From Loktanella salsilacus (GTDB taxonomy: Bacteria > Pseudomonadota > Alphaproteobacteria > Rhodobacterales > Rhodobacteraceae), in contig NZ_FOTF01000005.1 in assembly GCF_900114485.1 (NCBI RefSeq), forward strand, positions 1-64,000: a DNA stretch of 64,000 nucleotides, given 5' to 3'. Shown here in pieces: positions 52,520-61,537 of the stretch. The position numbers and the translations under genes are program-made. The notes below the pieces were generated by a model that did not search any database, was not told the origin of the DNA, and saw only the letters and a program-made list of their open reading frames with translations. Every line of letters begins with the position of its first letter. The stretch's first letter is position 1.

Positions 52520-55500
52520 AACATCTCCTTCTTCTGCTGACTCTGCTGACCCTGCCCTTTGCCGCTGTCGCGCAGGATGACGACGGCGAAGGCTATTTGA
52601 CGCGCCTGATCCAAGACAACCTGTCGGGCGATGACCGGATCGTGGATGTTCAAGGGTTTGAGGGCGCGCTGTCATCCCGCGCCACAGTGGACAAGATCAC
52701 CGTCGCCGATAGCGAAGGCGTCTGGCTAGAGCTGAACAACGTCGTGCTGGACTGGAACCGCAGTGCCCTACTGCGCGGGCGGATCGACGTGCAGGAACTG
52801 ACGGCAGAGTTGGTCAAACTGGAACGCGCACCCGTGTCCGATGCCGCGAGCGTCCCCTCGCCAGAGGCGACGCCATTTTCACTGCCCGAACTGCCGGTCG
52901 GCATCACGCTCGACACGCTCGACATCGCCCGCATTGAATTGGGCGAGACGTTTTTGGGCGAAGCAGTGGCCCTATCGCTGACCGGATCGGCCAGCCTTGC
53001 GAACGGCGAGGGCGAAGCAGATGTGACCGCGACGCGGCTGGACGGGCAGACTGGCGTCTTTGCGATCAACGGCAATTATGACAACGAAAGCAAAGTGCTG
53101 GGCCTGAACCTGAACGTCGAAGAAGGCGCGGACGGCATCGTCTCGCGCTTGATGGGTCTGCCGGATCGCCCGTCGCTGAAGCTGGCGATTACAGGCGAGG
53201 CCCCGATCAGTGACTTTGCCGCCAATATGTCGTTGGCCACCGACGGCCAAGACCGGATCACTGGTGATTTTGCGTTGAATTCGACCGAAGGTCAGACCGG
53301 CTTTGCCCTGAACATCGGCGGCGATCTGACGCCGCTACTGGCCGCCGATTACCAAGGTTTCTTTGGCCCCGACGTGTCCTTGATCGCCGCCGGATCGCTA
53401 AGCGATGGGGGCATCTTTTCGCTGTCCAAGCTCGACCTGAAAGCGCAAAGACTGACCCTGACGGGACAGGCGACGATTGGATCATCTGGCTGGCCTGAAA
53501 CGATCGCCCTGACGGGCAAGATTGCCGATGCCGCAGGCGAACCTGTGTTGCTGCCAATCAGCGGCCCCAAGACATACGTCGACAGCATCGATCTGGCGCT
53601 GAACTATGACCAAAGCATCAGCAACGACTGGACCGCCCTGTTCGACATCGAAGGGTTTGACCGCCCCGGTCTAGGGATCGACACCATCGCCCTGAACGGC
53701 GGCGGTATTATCGTGAACGGCAATGGCGATGCAAAAGGTGCCCTGACCGCCGACCTGACCTACGCGGCGAGCGGCGTGCAGCTGGACGACGCGGGCGCGG
53801 CGCAGGCCTTTGGCGACAGCCTGACCGGGCGTATCGTGCTGAACCGCGACGAGGATCAACCAACGCAGGTCACGACCTTGACCCTCACTGGGCCCGGGAT
53901 TGAGGTCGGCGCCGATGCCACCGTGCAAGGCGCGAAGGACGGTTTTCGCACGCGCGCGAACGTGGTGCTAGACGCAGAGGCACTGGGACGCTTTTCCACC
54001 CTTGCCGGGCGCAATTTGGGCGGCGGCGCGCAGGCGAATATCATCGCGGACGTCACACCGCTCGACGGCCTATTCGACATCCTCCTGAACGCGACGACGC
54101 AGGATCTGGCCGTCGATGTGCCGCAACTTGACCCCGTGCTTGCCGGCACCGGCACCGTATCGGTGCAGGCCGTGCGCGACACGGAAGGCACGCGCATCAA
54201 CGATCTGCTGATTGAGACGCCAGAGGCGACAGTCAGCGCCAATGCCAACATCAGCAGCGGCGTCAGCACCGGCGACTTCGACGTCTCTGTGCAGAATGTC
54301 GGGCTGATTGCCGATGGCCTAAGCGGTCCCGCCCGCATCACTGGTACCGCCGATCGCACAGACGCGGGCAATGTGACCTTTGCCGTGAACGGCACCGGAC
54401 CCCAAACGACATTTGAGGCCACGGGCACCGTTGATCCGTCGGACGAAGGTCAGACGATCAACGCCGTGCTGAACGCGCAGGCCGGCGATCTGTCGCAGTT
54501 TTCGCAGATCGCGGGGCGCGATCTGGCGGGCAGCGTGAACCTGACCGTGAACGCCGTGATGCTGTCGGACATGACCCGCTATACGGCAGAAATCAGCGGC
54601 ACGACCCAAGATTTGCAGACGGGCACGCCGCAGCTTGACCCTTTGCTGACCGGCGCAGGCACGATTGCGGGCGAAGTCGGATATATCGGCGAAGATCGCT
54701 ATATTATCAAAGGCCTAGACGTGCGTACCCCGCAGCTGTCCCTGACGGCCGACGCCGACGGCGGCATGACCGGGCCACTGACCGCGAATGCCAATGCGCG
54801 CATCGCAAACATGGGCCTGATCGCCCCGGGCCTGACCGGACCGCTGACCGTGGCGCTGAACGCAGACCGCGATGACGCAGGCGTCACGGACGCGGTGCTG
54901 ACGGCAAATGGCCCCGGCACCAATATTAACGCCGACGTCCAGATCGCGGCCCCTGTCGATGATTACCGCCTGACCGGCACGATCAAAGCGGCCGTGGCCG
55001 AACTCGCCCCCTATTCGAACCTTGCGGGCCGCACGCTGGGCGGCGGTGTCGATGTGACGTTAGACGGCACTTTGCTGCCGGACCTGAGCCTGTTTGACGT
55101 GACGCTGGATGGCAGCACCCGCAGCCTGAAGGTCGATATCCCGCAGGTTGATGCCCTGATGGCAGGCCCCGGCACGATCAGCGGCGGCGCCGCGCGCACA
55201 GGGCCCGATGCCTTTGCGCTGACGAACCTTGATATCGCCACACCGCAACTGACCGTGCAGGGCAGCGCCAATGGCGGGCTGACGGGACCGCTGGCTGCTG
55301 ACATTACCGCACGGCTGAACGACGCGGGCGCGCTGGCGGGCGGGCTGAACGGGCCGCTGGCGATTGACCTGACCGCAGACCGCAACGCGGCGGGCACGGC
55401 GCAGGTGAACCTGATGGCCAACGGCTCTGGCGCGGATGTGACGCTGGATGCGCAGGTCGCCCCGCAAGAGGATGATTACCGCATCACAGGCAACCTTGAT

Positions 55501-57291
55501 GCCGCTGTCGCGAACCTTGCCAGCTTTGCTGCGCTGGCGGGTCAGCCGGTGTCAGGCAGCGTGAACCTGACGGCGAATGGCACGCTGCTGCCAGACCTAA
55601 GCCAGCTTGACGCGCAACTGAACGCGACAACGGGCAACCTTGCCATCGGCAACAAACAGGTCGACCAGCTGCTGCGCGGCCAGGGGCGGATCGTGCTGGA
55701 TGCGGCCAAATCGGGCAGCGACATCACGCTGCGCAGCTTTGATGTGCAGTTCCCGCAACTGACCGCCAGCGGCAACCTGAGCGCCGCAGGCGGCGGCGCG
55801 GCCAATGGCACGATTGACGCCCGTCTGGCGGATGTGGGCCTGTTCACGGACGCCTTGTCCGGCCCGGTCACAGCCCAAGGCCAGATCGGCCGCACCGCGG
55901 CAGGCGGCTATACCCTGAACATCGACGCCACCGGACCGGGCGGCATTGCAGCCACGGCCAGCGGACAGGTTGCGGGTAACGGCAACCTAGATATCGACGT
56001 GAACGGCAGCGCGCCACTGGCACTGGCGAACCCCTTTATCGCGCCGCGCAACATCGACGGGATCACCACCTTTGATCTGTCGGCGAACGGCCCCCCTGCC
56101 CTATCGTCGGTGACTGGCCAAATCAGCACCACCGGTGCCCGCCTGTCTGCCCCGTCCCTGGGACAGGCACTGGAGGATATCAACGCGACCATCGCCTTGA
56201 ACGGGGCCAATGCGCAGGTCAATCTGACCGGCAACGTCCAATCCGGCGGCGGCATCGCGATCAGTGGCCCGGTCGCCCTGACCGCACCTTATAACGCCGA
56301 TCTAACGCTGAACGTGAACGCCGTCGAACTGATCGACCCCGAGCTGTATGAGACTGTCGTGAATGGCCAAATCACCGTCAACGGCGCGCTGACCGGCGGC
56401 GCGCGGATTGCAGGTCTGCTGACGCTCGGAGAGACGAACATTCAGGTGCCATCCTCTGGCACCAGCGCCTTGGGCGAATTGCCCGACGTTACCCACCTGA
56501 ACCCCAGCGCGGCCGTGCGCCTGACGCTGAACCGGGCCGATGTGGCGGTGAATGCGTCAAACACGGCGCAAACAGAAACCGCCAGCGGGCCGGCCTTTCC
56601 ACTGGACGTGCGGGTCGATGCGCCGAACCGGATCTTCATCCGTGGTCGCGGGCTGGATGCCGAACTGGGCGGCAGCCTGACATTGGGCGGCACGACGGCG
56701 AATATCGTGCCCGTCGGTCAATTTGATCTGCAGCGTGGCCGGATCAGCATCCTGCAGCAACGCTTTGATTTGTCCGAAGGTTCTGCCAGCCTGCAAGGTG
56801 ATTTCATCCCCTACATCCGCCTTGTCGCCACGACAGAGGCAGACACAGGCACGACGATCAACATCATCGTCGAAGGTCCGGCCAACGATCCAGAGGTCAC
56901 CTTTGAATCGACGCCAAGCCTGCCGCAGGATGAAGTCTTGGCGCAGCTGATCTTTGGCCGCGATATCTCTGAAATCTCGCCTTTGCAGGCGGTCCAACTG
57001 GCTGCCGCCGTGGCAGAGCTGGCGGGGCGCGGGGGCGGCGGGCTAATTGACGGCTTCCGCTCTGGCATCGGGCTGGACGATTTCGACGTGACGACGGATG
57101 ACGAGGGCAACGCGGCGGTGCGGGCCGGAAAATACCTGTCGGATAATATCTATACCGACGTCACGATCGGCAGCGACGGCACGACAGAGATCAACCTGAA
57201 CCTTGATATCACCGACGAGATTACCGCCAAGGGCACTGCCGGTGCTGACGGCGAGACCAGCGTCGGTATCTTCTTTGAGCGGGATTACTAA
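52516..57291 (+). CDS. tamB: TamB-like translocation and assembly module protein
   Basis: A 1591-residue protein with an N-terminal signal/anchor (KHLLLLLTLLTLPFAAVAQ) and a very long Asp/Asn/Gly-rich beta-strand region. It ends in a DUF490 domain (GQFDLQRGRISILQQRFDLSEG, IFGRDISEISPLQAVQLA). TamB spans the periplasm as a hydrophobic beta-taco and works with TamA or in lipid transfer. The start is TTG at 52516, overlapping the tamA stop. Four internal repeats of 169-171 residues begin at PQLDPVLAGTG and its variants. Length is larger than E. coli TamB (1259 residues). Confidence 0.93.
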   Translation: MKHLLLLLTLLTLPFAAVAQDDDGEGYLTRLIQDNLSGDDRIVDVQGFEGALSSRATVDKITVADSEGVWLELNNVVLDWNRSALLRGRIDVQELTAELVKLERAPVSDAASVPSPEATPFSLPELPVGITLDTLDIARIELGETFLGEAVALSLTGSASLANGEGEADVTATRLDGQTGVFAINGNYDNESKVLGLNLNVEEGADGIVSRLMGLPDRPSLKLAITGEAPISDFAANMSLATDGQDRITGDFALNSTEGQTGFALNIGGDLTPLLAADYQGFFGPDVSLIAAGSLSDGGIFSLSKLDLKAQRLTLTGQATIGSSGWPETIALTGKIADAAGEPVLLPISGPKTYVDSIDLALNYDQSISNDWTALFDIEGFDRPGLGIDTIALNGGGIIVNGNGDAKGALTADLTYAASGVQLDDAGAAQAFGDSLTGRIVLNRDEDQPTQVTTLTLTGPGIEVGADATVQGAKDGFRTRANVVLDAEALGRFSTLAGRNLGGGAQANIIADVTPLDGLFDILLNATTQDLAVDVPQLDPVLAGTGTVSVQAVRDTEGTRINDLLIETPEATVSANANISSGVSTGDFDVSVQNVGLIADGLSGPARITGTADRTDAGNVTFAVNGTGPQTTFEATGTVDPSDEGQTINAVLNAQAGDLSQFSQIAGRDLAGSVNLTVNAVMLSDMTRYTAEISGTTQDLQTGTPQLDPLLTGAGTIAGEVGYIGEDRYIIKGLDVRTPQLSLTADADGGMTGPLTANANARIANMGLIAPGLTGPLTVALNADRDDAGVTDAVLTANGPGTNINADVQIAAPVDDYRLTGTIKAAVAELAPYSNLAGRTLGGGVDVTLDGTLLPDLSLFDVTLDGSTRSLKVDIPQVDALMAGPGTISGGAARTGPDAFALTNLDIATPQLTVQGSANGGLTGPLAADITARLNDAGALAGGLNGPLAIDLTADRNAAGTAQVNLMANGSGADVTLDAQVAPQEDDYRITGNLDAAVANLASFAALAGQPVSGSVNLTANGTLLPDLSQLDAQLNATTGNLAIGNKQVDQLLRGQGRIVLDAAKSGSDITLRSFDVQFPQLTASGNLSAAGGGAANGTIDARLADVGLFTDALSGPVTAQGQIGRTAAGGYTLNIDATGPGGIAATASGQVAGNGNLDIDVNGSAPLALANPFIAPRNIDGITTFDLSANGPPALSSVTGQISTTGARLSAPSLGQALEDINATIALNGANAQVNLTGNVQSGGGIAISGPVALTAPYNADLTLNVNAVELIDPELYETVVNGQITVNGALTGGARIAGLLTLGETNIQVPSSGTSALGELPDVTHLNPSAAVRLTLNRADVAVNASNTAQTETASGPAFPLDVRVDAPNRIFIRGRGLDAELGGSLTLGGTTANIVPVGQFDLQRGRISILQQRFDLSEGSASLQGDFIPYIRLVATTEADTGTTINIIVEGPANDPEVTFESTPSLPQDEVLAQLIFGRDISEISPLQAVQLAAAVAELAGRGGGGLIDGFRSGIGLDDFDVTTDDEGNAAVRAGKYLSDNIYTDVTIGSDGTTEINLNLDITDEITAKGTAGADGETSVGIFFERDY
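54121..55686 (+). repeat. Internal repeats of about 510 bp within tamB
   Basis: Repeat anchors lie at 54121 (PQLDPVLAGTG), 54628 (PQLDPLLTGAG), 55141 (PQVDALMAGPG) and 55654 (KQVDQLLRGQG), with spacings of 507, 513 and 513 bp. Each is followed by a TPQL/TPEA strand and an LxGPL turn. The units are diverged at DNA level, so they are old. Confidence 0.85.
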
Positions 57292-57433
57292 GCGCAATTA
57301 AGACCCCGCCCTGCGCGGCGGGGCCAGTATCGCACATCTGCTGTGCGCCATATGCTGGCTGCAGACGTGGACACGAGCCCCCGGGCAGCCCATCCTTTGC
57401 AAGGCAATTGCCCGTGCAAAGGACCCGGCTGAC

Positions 57434-58006
57434 ATGGAAGACCTGACCCTAGAACACCGTACTGGTCTGCCCGACGCGCTGCGCGTTCTGCTAGAGGCCT
57501 ATCCGCGCCAAGGCTGGACGCAAGACCCCGGCTTTGACGGGTTGATCCGGTTCTGGCTGGACCGTCACCTGATGTTCCGCCGTCTGCTGGCAGAGATGCA
57601 GACCGGCACCGAGGGGCTGCTGGACCGCAATGTCGACCCGCAAGCCTTTGCCAAACAGGTGTCGCGCTATGGGGGGATGTTTGTGAATGGTCTGCACGAG
57701 CATCACACGATTGAGGACACGCATTATTTCCCAAAGCTGCAAGCCAAAGACAGCCGCGTTGCGCGAGGGTTTGATATTCTGGACGCCGACCATCATGCGC
57801 TGGACGGGCATTTGGCCGCCTTTGTGGACAGCGCAAATGGGGTGCTAACGCGGCTGAATGATCGCGCCGCGCTGCAGGACGGGGCCGCAGTGTTCAAGGC
57901 GTCATTGAACGACATGGAGCGGCTGTTGAACCGCCACCTGAGCGATGAGGAAGATCTGATTGTGCCTGTCATCCTGCGTTATGGCAGCAGTGATTTAGGC
58001 GGGTAA
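57434..58006 (+). CDS. Hemerythrin HHE-domain protein
   Basis: A 190-residue four-helix protein of the hemerythrin/HHE family. Candidate iron ligands are His in RFWLDRHLMF, HEHHTIEDTHYFP, DADHHALDGHL and the NRHLSDEEDL helix, giving the H...HxxxE...HxxxE pattern. Such proteins bind di-iron and may sense or handle oxygen or NO. It is monocistronic, with a terminator candidate downstream. Confidence 0.87.
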   Translation: MEDLTLEHRTGLPDALRVLLEAYPRQGWTQDPGFDGLIRFWLDRHLMFRRLLAEMQTGTEGLLDRNVDPQAFAKQVSRYGGMFVNGLHEHHTIEDTHYFPKLQAKDSRVARGFDILDADHHALDGHLAAFVDSANGVLTRLNDRAALQDGAAVFKASLNDMERLLNRHLSDEEDLIVPVILRYGSSDLGG

Positions 58007-58041
58007 TGGTGTGCGAACAGGCGGGGTGAATCTAAGGCCAT

Positions 58042-58075
58042 GGGGGCTTTGCCCCCAAACCCCCAAGGTATTTTT
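58042..58075 (+). terminator. Extragenic hairpin with T-tract after the hemerythrin gene
   Basis: GGGGGC (58042-58047) and GCCCCC (58051-58056) pair around a TTT loop. A TATTTTT tract follows at 58069-58075. The AAGGTATTTTTAACCAGAAG sequence is an extragenic motif common in Rhodobacterales, related to the element after valS. Confidence 0.6.
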
Positions 58076-58089
58076 AACCAGAAGAAGTT

Positions 58090-58127
58090 GGACGCGGCAG
58101 GAGCAAGCCAGCCGCGTCCGGTTTTTT
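58090..58127 (+). terminator. Intrinsic terminator before acs
   Basis: GGACGCGGC (58090-58098) and GCCGCGTCC (58111-58119) are perfect 9-bp arms with a 12-nt loop, followed by GGTTTTTT. The T-tract is on the plus strand, so it terminates rightward transcription just before the convergent acs stop at 58129. Confidence 0.88.
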
Positions 58128-58128
58128 G

Positions 58129-60075
58129 TTAGCGGTTCATCCGGTTTGCGATCAGGTCGTCCACGACTTCCGGTTCGGCCAGGGTTGACGTGTCGCCCAG
58201 CGCGCCGAAGTCATTTTCAGCGATCTTGCGCAGGATACGGCGCATGATTTTGCCCGACCGGGTTTTCGGCAGACCCGGCGCGAACTGGATCAGGTCCGGT
58301 TTCGCAATCGGGCCGATTTCCGTGCGCACGAAGTCAGACAGTTCTTTGCGCAGCGCGTCTGTCGGCTCTTGCCCCGCCATCAAGGACACATAGGCGTAGA
58401 TGCCTTGCCCTTTGATTTCATGCGGATACCCGACCACAGCAGCCTCTGACACGGCGGGGTGGGCGACCAAGGCGCTTTCGACCTCTGCCGTGCCCATGCG
58501 GTGACCAGAGACGTTGATGACGTCGTCAACGCGGCCGGTGATCCAGTAGTAACCATCCTTATCGCGCCGGCAGCCGTCGCCGGAAAAGAACATGTTCTTG
58601 TACTGGCTAAAGTACGTCATTTCGAACCGTTCGTGATCGCCCCAGATGGTGCGCATCTGGCTTGGCCAGCTATCGGCGATGCAAAGCACGCCTTCCGCCT
58701 CAATCGTTTCAATCTCGATCCCGGTTTCGGGTTCTAGCACGACCGGCCTGATGCCGAAGAACGGATGCGTCGCCGACCCCGGCTTGGTCGATGTCGCGCC
58801 GGGCAGCGGTGTCAGCAAATGGCCGCCGGTTTCGGTCTGCCACCACGTGTCAACGATTGGCACTTTGCCCTTGCCGACGACGTCGTGGTACCAATTCCAC
58901 GCCTCTGGATTGATCGGCTCGCCGACCGTGCCCAGCACCTTAAGTGCGGAAAGGTCGTACTTTTCGACGAACTCATTCCCCTTGCCCATCAGCGCGCGAA
59001 TGGCGGTGGGGGCGGTGTAGAATTGGTTCACCTTATGCTCTTCGCAGACCTGCCAGAACCGGCCCGCGTCAGGATAGGTTGGAACGCCTTCGAACATCAG
59101 CGTCGTGGCTCCGTTCGCAAGCGGGCCGTAGATGATATAGCTGTGGCCCGTGACCCAGCCGACGTCCGCCGTGCACCAGAACACTTCGCCATCGTGGTAA
59201 TCAAAGGTGTATTGGTGCGTCATGGACGCATAAACCAGATAGCCGCCCGTTGTGTGCACAACGCCCTTTGGCTGCCCGGTCGAGCCGGAAGTGTAGAGGA
59301 TGAACAGCGGATCTTCGGCGTTCATCTCCTCTGGCGGGCAGTCGGGGCTGACCTTTGCTTCCAGCTCGTGCAGCCAATGGTCGCGGCCGTCCTTCATGGT
59401 GATATCGCCGCCGGTGCGCTGAACGACCAGCATCGACGTGTCGGTCGTGATCTTCTCGAATGCCTTGTCGGCATTCACTTTCAGCGGGGTATTGCGGCCG
59501 CCGCGCGGGGCCTCGTCTGCCGTGATGACGACCTTGGCCTCTGACCCATTCACGCGGGCCGCCAAAGCATCAGCAGAGAAGCCCGCGAAGACGACAGAGT
59601 GGATCGCCCCGATCCGCGCGCAGGCGAGCATCGCATAGGCTGCCTGCGGGATCATCGGCAGATAGATCACGACGCGGTCGCCTTTGCCGACGCCCAACTC
59701 TTTTAGAACGTTGGCGAATTTCGACACATGCGCATGCAGCTGCGTATAGGTGATATGCTGCGATCCGTCCGTCGGGCTGTCGGGTTCCCAGATAATTGCG
59801 GTCTGGTCGGGGCGGTCTTTCAGGTGGCGATCGATGCAGTTGGCGGCAACGTTCAAGGTGCCGTCTTCGAACCATTTAATGTCGATATTGCCGGGCGCGA
59901 AGCTGGTATTTTTGACCTTGGTATAGGGCTTAATCCAGTCCAGCCGCTTGCCATGCTCACCCCAAAAGGCGTCGGGATCGTGGATCGACGCCTCGTACAT
60001 CGCCTCGTAGGTGTCCTTATCCGCGTGGGCCTGCTCGGCCATCTGCGCACTTGGCGCGTACATTTTATCGGTCAC
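58129..60075 (-). CDS. acs: Acetyl-CoA synthetase Acs
   Basis: A 648-residue AMP-forming acetate-CoA ligase. Motifs include [21 protein letters not shown], the P-loop-like [22 protein letters not shown] and the C-terminal catalytic lysine in [11 protein letters not shown], the site of regulatory acetylation. The GTG at 60075 was chosen because GGAGGAGG lies 6 nt upstream; an ATG at 60063 is the alternative. It is divergent from the YdcF-like gene. Confidence 0.96.
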   Translation of the reverse strand: MTDKMYAPSAQMAEQAHADKDTYEAMYEASIHDPDAFWGEHGKRLDWIKPYTKVKNTSFAPGNIDIKWFEDGTLNVAANCIDRHLKDRPDQTAIIWEPDSPTDGSQHITYTQLHAHVSKFANVLKELGVGKGDRVVIYLPMIPQAAYAMLACARIGAIHSVVFAGFSADALAARVNGSEAKVVITADEAPRGGRNTPLKVNADKAFEKITTDTSMLVVQRTGGDITMKDGRDHWLHELEAKVSPDCPPEEMNAEDPLFILYTSGSTGQPKGVVHTTGGYLVYASMTHQYTFDYHDGEVFWCTADVGWVTGHSYIIYGPLANGATTLMFEGVPTYPDAGRFWQVCEEHKVNQFYTAPTAIRALMGKGNEFVEKYDLSALKVLGTVGEPINPEAWNWYHDVVGKGKVPIVDTWWQTETGGHLLTPLPGATSTKPGSATHPFFGIRPVVLEPETGIEIETIEAEGVLCIADSWPSQMRTIWGDHERFEMTYFSQYKNMFFSGDGCRRDKDGYYWITGRVDDVINVSGHRMGTAEVESALVAHPAVSEAAVVGYPHEIKGQGIYAYVSLMAGQEPTDALRKELSDFVRTEIGPIAKPDLIQFAPGLPKTRSGKIMRRILRKIAENDFGALGDTSTLAEPEVVDDLIANRMNR

Positions 60076-60218
60076 GTTGGGCCTCCTCCACTGTGCATCA
60101 TAGCCTGCGACAGGCACGCCCGCCGCACGGCAACCCTCCCGGTTGCCGCCTCCTGATGTGTATAGGGCTTGATTTGAAGCCAAATGCCAAGGTGGCGAAA
60201 GGTCGGACGCGCCGCATC

Positions 60219-60260
60219 TGTAAATCATTTACAAATCCTGCGGCAAAGTTTGTCAACTTT
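60219..60260. promoter_or_regulatory. Two inverted repeats between acs and the YdcF-like gene
   Basis: TGTAAA-TCA-TTTACA (60219-60233) and AAAGTT-TGTC-AACTTT (60245-60260) are both perfect interrupted palindromes, 11 bp apart. They sit 144 and 57 bp from the two divergent starts. They look like operators, but I cannot name the regulator. Confidence 0.45.
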
Positions 60261-60316
60261 CTTTCCGGGCCGGGCTGGGGTTTCCGCGGCCCACGGTCCA
60301 GCCTAAACCGGGCGAC

Positions 60317-60808
60317 ATGGACGCAATCATCATCCTTGGCGCAGCTGTTTGGCCGAGCGGCCCCTCGCCCACGTTGCGGCGCCGCGTATTGCACGGGGCG
60401 CAGCTGTGGCATGGTGGTGCCGCACCGATCATCGTCGTCTGCGGCGGGTTGGGCCTGCACGCCCCGACCGAGGCTGCCGCGATGGCCAGCCTTCTGGTTG
60501 AACAGGGCGTTCCGCCGGATGCGATACTGCAAGAAGATCGCTCCACCACCACGCTTGAGAATATCCAGATGGCCTTGCCGCTGCTGCGACAGGCGGGTGC
60601 GCGGCGCGTGCTGATCGTGACCGACATGACCCACGGCCCGCGCGCAGCTTTGGTCGCGCGCCACTTTGGCCTGCACCCGCGTGTCAGCGCGCCGCCCCTG
60701 AAAGGCGGCCGCAAACGCACGATCCTGCGCCAAATGGTTCGAGAGTTGGGGGCCTATCCCCTTTACGCGATCCGCCTTAAAGCACGCGGATCAGAGCGCA
60801 CCGATTAA
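60317..60808 (+). CDS. YdcF/DUF218 family protein
   Basis: A 163-residue DUF218 (YdcF-like) protein. It shows the Rossmann-like DAIIILGAAVWPSGPSPTLRRRV start, IIVVCGGLG, EDRSTTTLENI and VLIVTDMTHGPRA, all typical. There is no signal or membrane helix, which makes it a compact cytoplasmic member. The family is linked to SAM or nucleotide binding and envelope metabolism, but the reaction is unknown. Confidence 0.85.
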   Translation: MDAIIILGAAVWPSGPSPTLRRRVLHGAQLWHGGAAPIIVVCGGLGLHAPTEAAAMASLLVEQGVPPDAILQEDRSTTTLENIQMALPLLRQAGARRVLIVTDMTHGPRAALVARHFGLHPRVSAPPLKGGRKRTILRQMVRELGAYPLYAIRLKARGSERTD

Positions 60809-60862
60809 CGCGATCTTAAGACATGTAAACGCAATGTTCCAAGGAACGCTGCGGAGAATCCC

Positions 60863-61528
60863 ATGCTTAAGATCTTGCTTATTGCGATGCTATCGCTGTC
60901 CCCCATCGCGGCCGGTGCCGGTGCTTGGGCCCGCGACGAAGGCACGCTTTTCATCGCTGCAGGTGGTAATTTCCTGCTGTCAGACGGGGCAGAGCTGCCG
61001 GTCCACTACGACCCCACAGTCTATGCCGAATATGGCCTGACAAAGCGCGTCACGCTTGGCCTTGATGTTTATACCGCAGACAAGGGCCGGATTGCGTCTG
61101 CCTTTGGTTTTGCCGCTGTCCCCGTCGGGTCCATCACGGGCGCCAACCGCGCGATGGTGTCGCTTGGCTATGGGTATCGCCTGAATCCCGACACCACGAC
61201 AGAGGCGCTGATGCGTCTTGGCCTGTCGCTGGGCCGGGGCATGGATCGCGGCTGGCTGTCCGCGGATATGAGCGCGACAATCGGCATGCTGGACACGACG
61301 TGGCGGCCAAAGGCTGACTTTACCTATGGCCATATTTGGTCGGATCGCTGGGCAACTACGATGCAGTTGCAGACTGGCATCGGGTATTATGACGACGAAT
61401 ACGTCAAGCTTAACCCGACGATCATTTACACCTTTACCGACAAGATTAAGGTCAACCTAGGGGCCGTCAAGGCGCTGTCCGGTGACGGTGGCAGCGCCTT
61501 GAAACTGGAAACTTGGCTGACCTTTTAG
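60863..61528 (+). CDS. Hypothetical small outer-membrane beta-barrel protein
   Basis: 221 residues of no named family. A signal peptide (LKILLIAMLSLSPIAAGAGA) is followed by alternating hydrophobic/polar strands with frequent Tyr and Gly (VTLGLDVYTADKG, MVSLGYGYRL, TMQLQTGIGYYDDEYV). The chain ends in LKLETWLTF, the aromatic last residue expected of BAM substrates. I infer an 8- to 10-strand barrel. GTTCC-AA-GGAAC is an inverted repeat upstream (60836-60847), and GGAG precedes the ATG. Confidence 0.6.
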   Translation: MLKILLIAMLSLSPIAAGAGAWARDEGTLFIAAGGNFLLSDGAELPVHYDPTVYAEYGLTKRVTLGLDVYTADKGRIASAFGFAAVPVGSITGANRAMVSLGYGYRLNPDTTTEALMRLGLSLGRGMDRGWLSADMSATIGMLDTTWRPKADFTYGHIWSDRWATTMQLQTGIGYYDDEYVKLNPTIIYTFTDKIKVNLGAVKALSGDGGSALKLETWLTF

Positions 61529-61537
61529 ACGCTGGGC

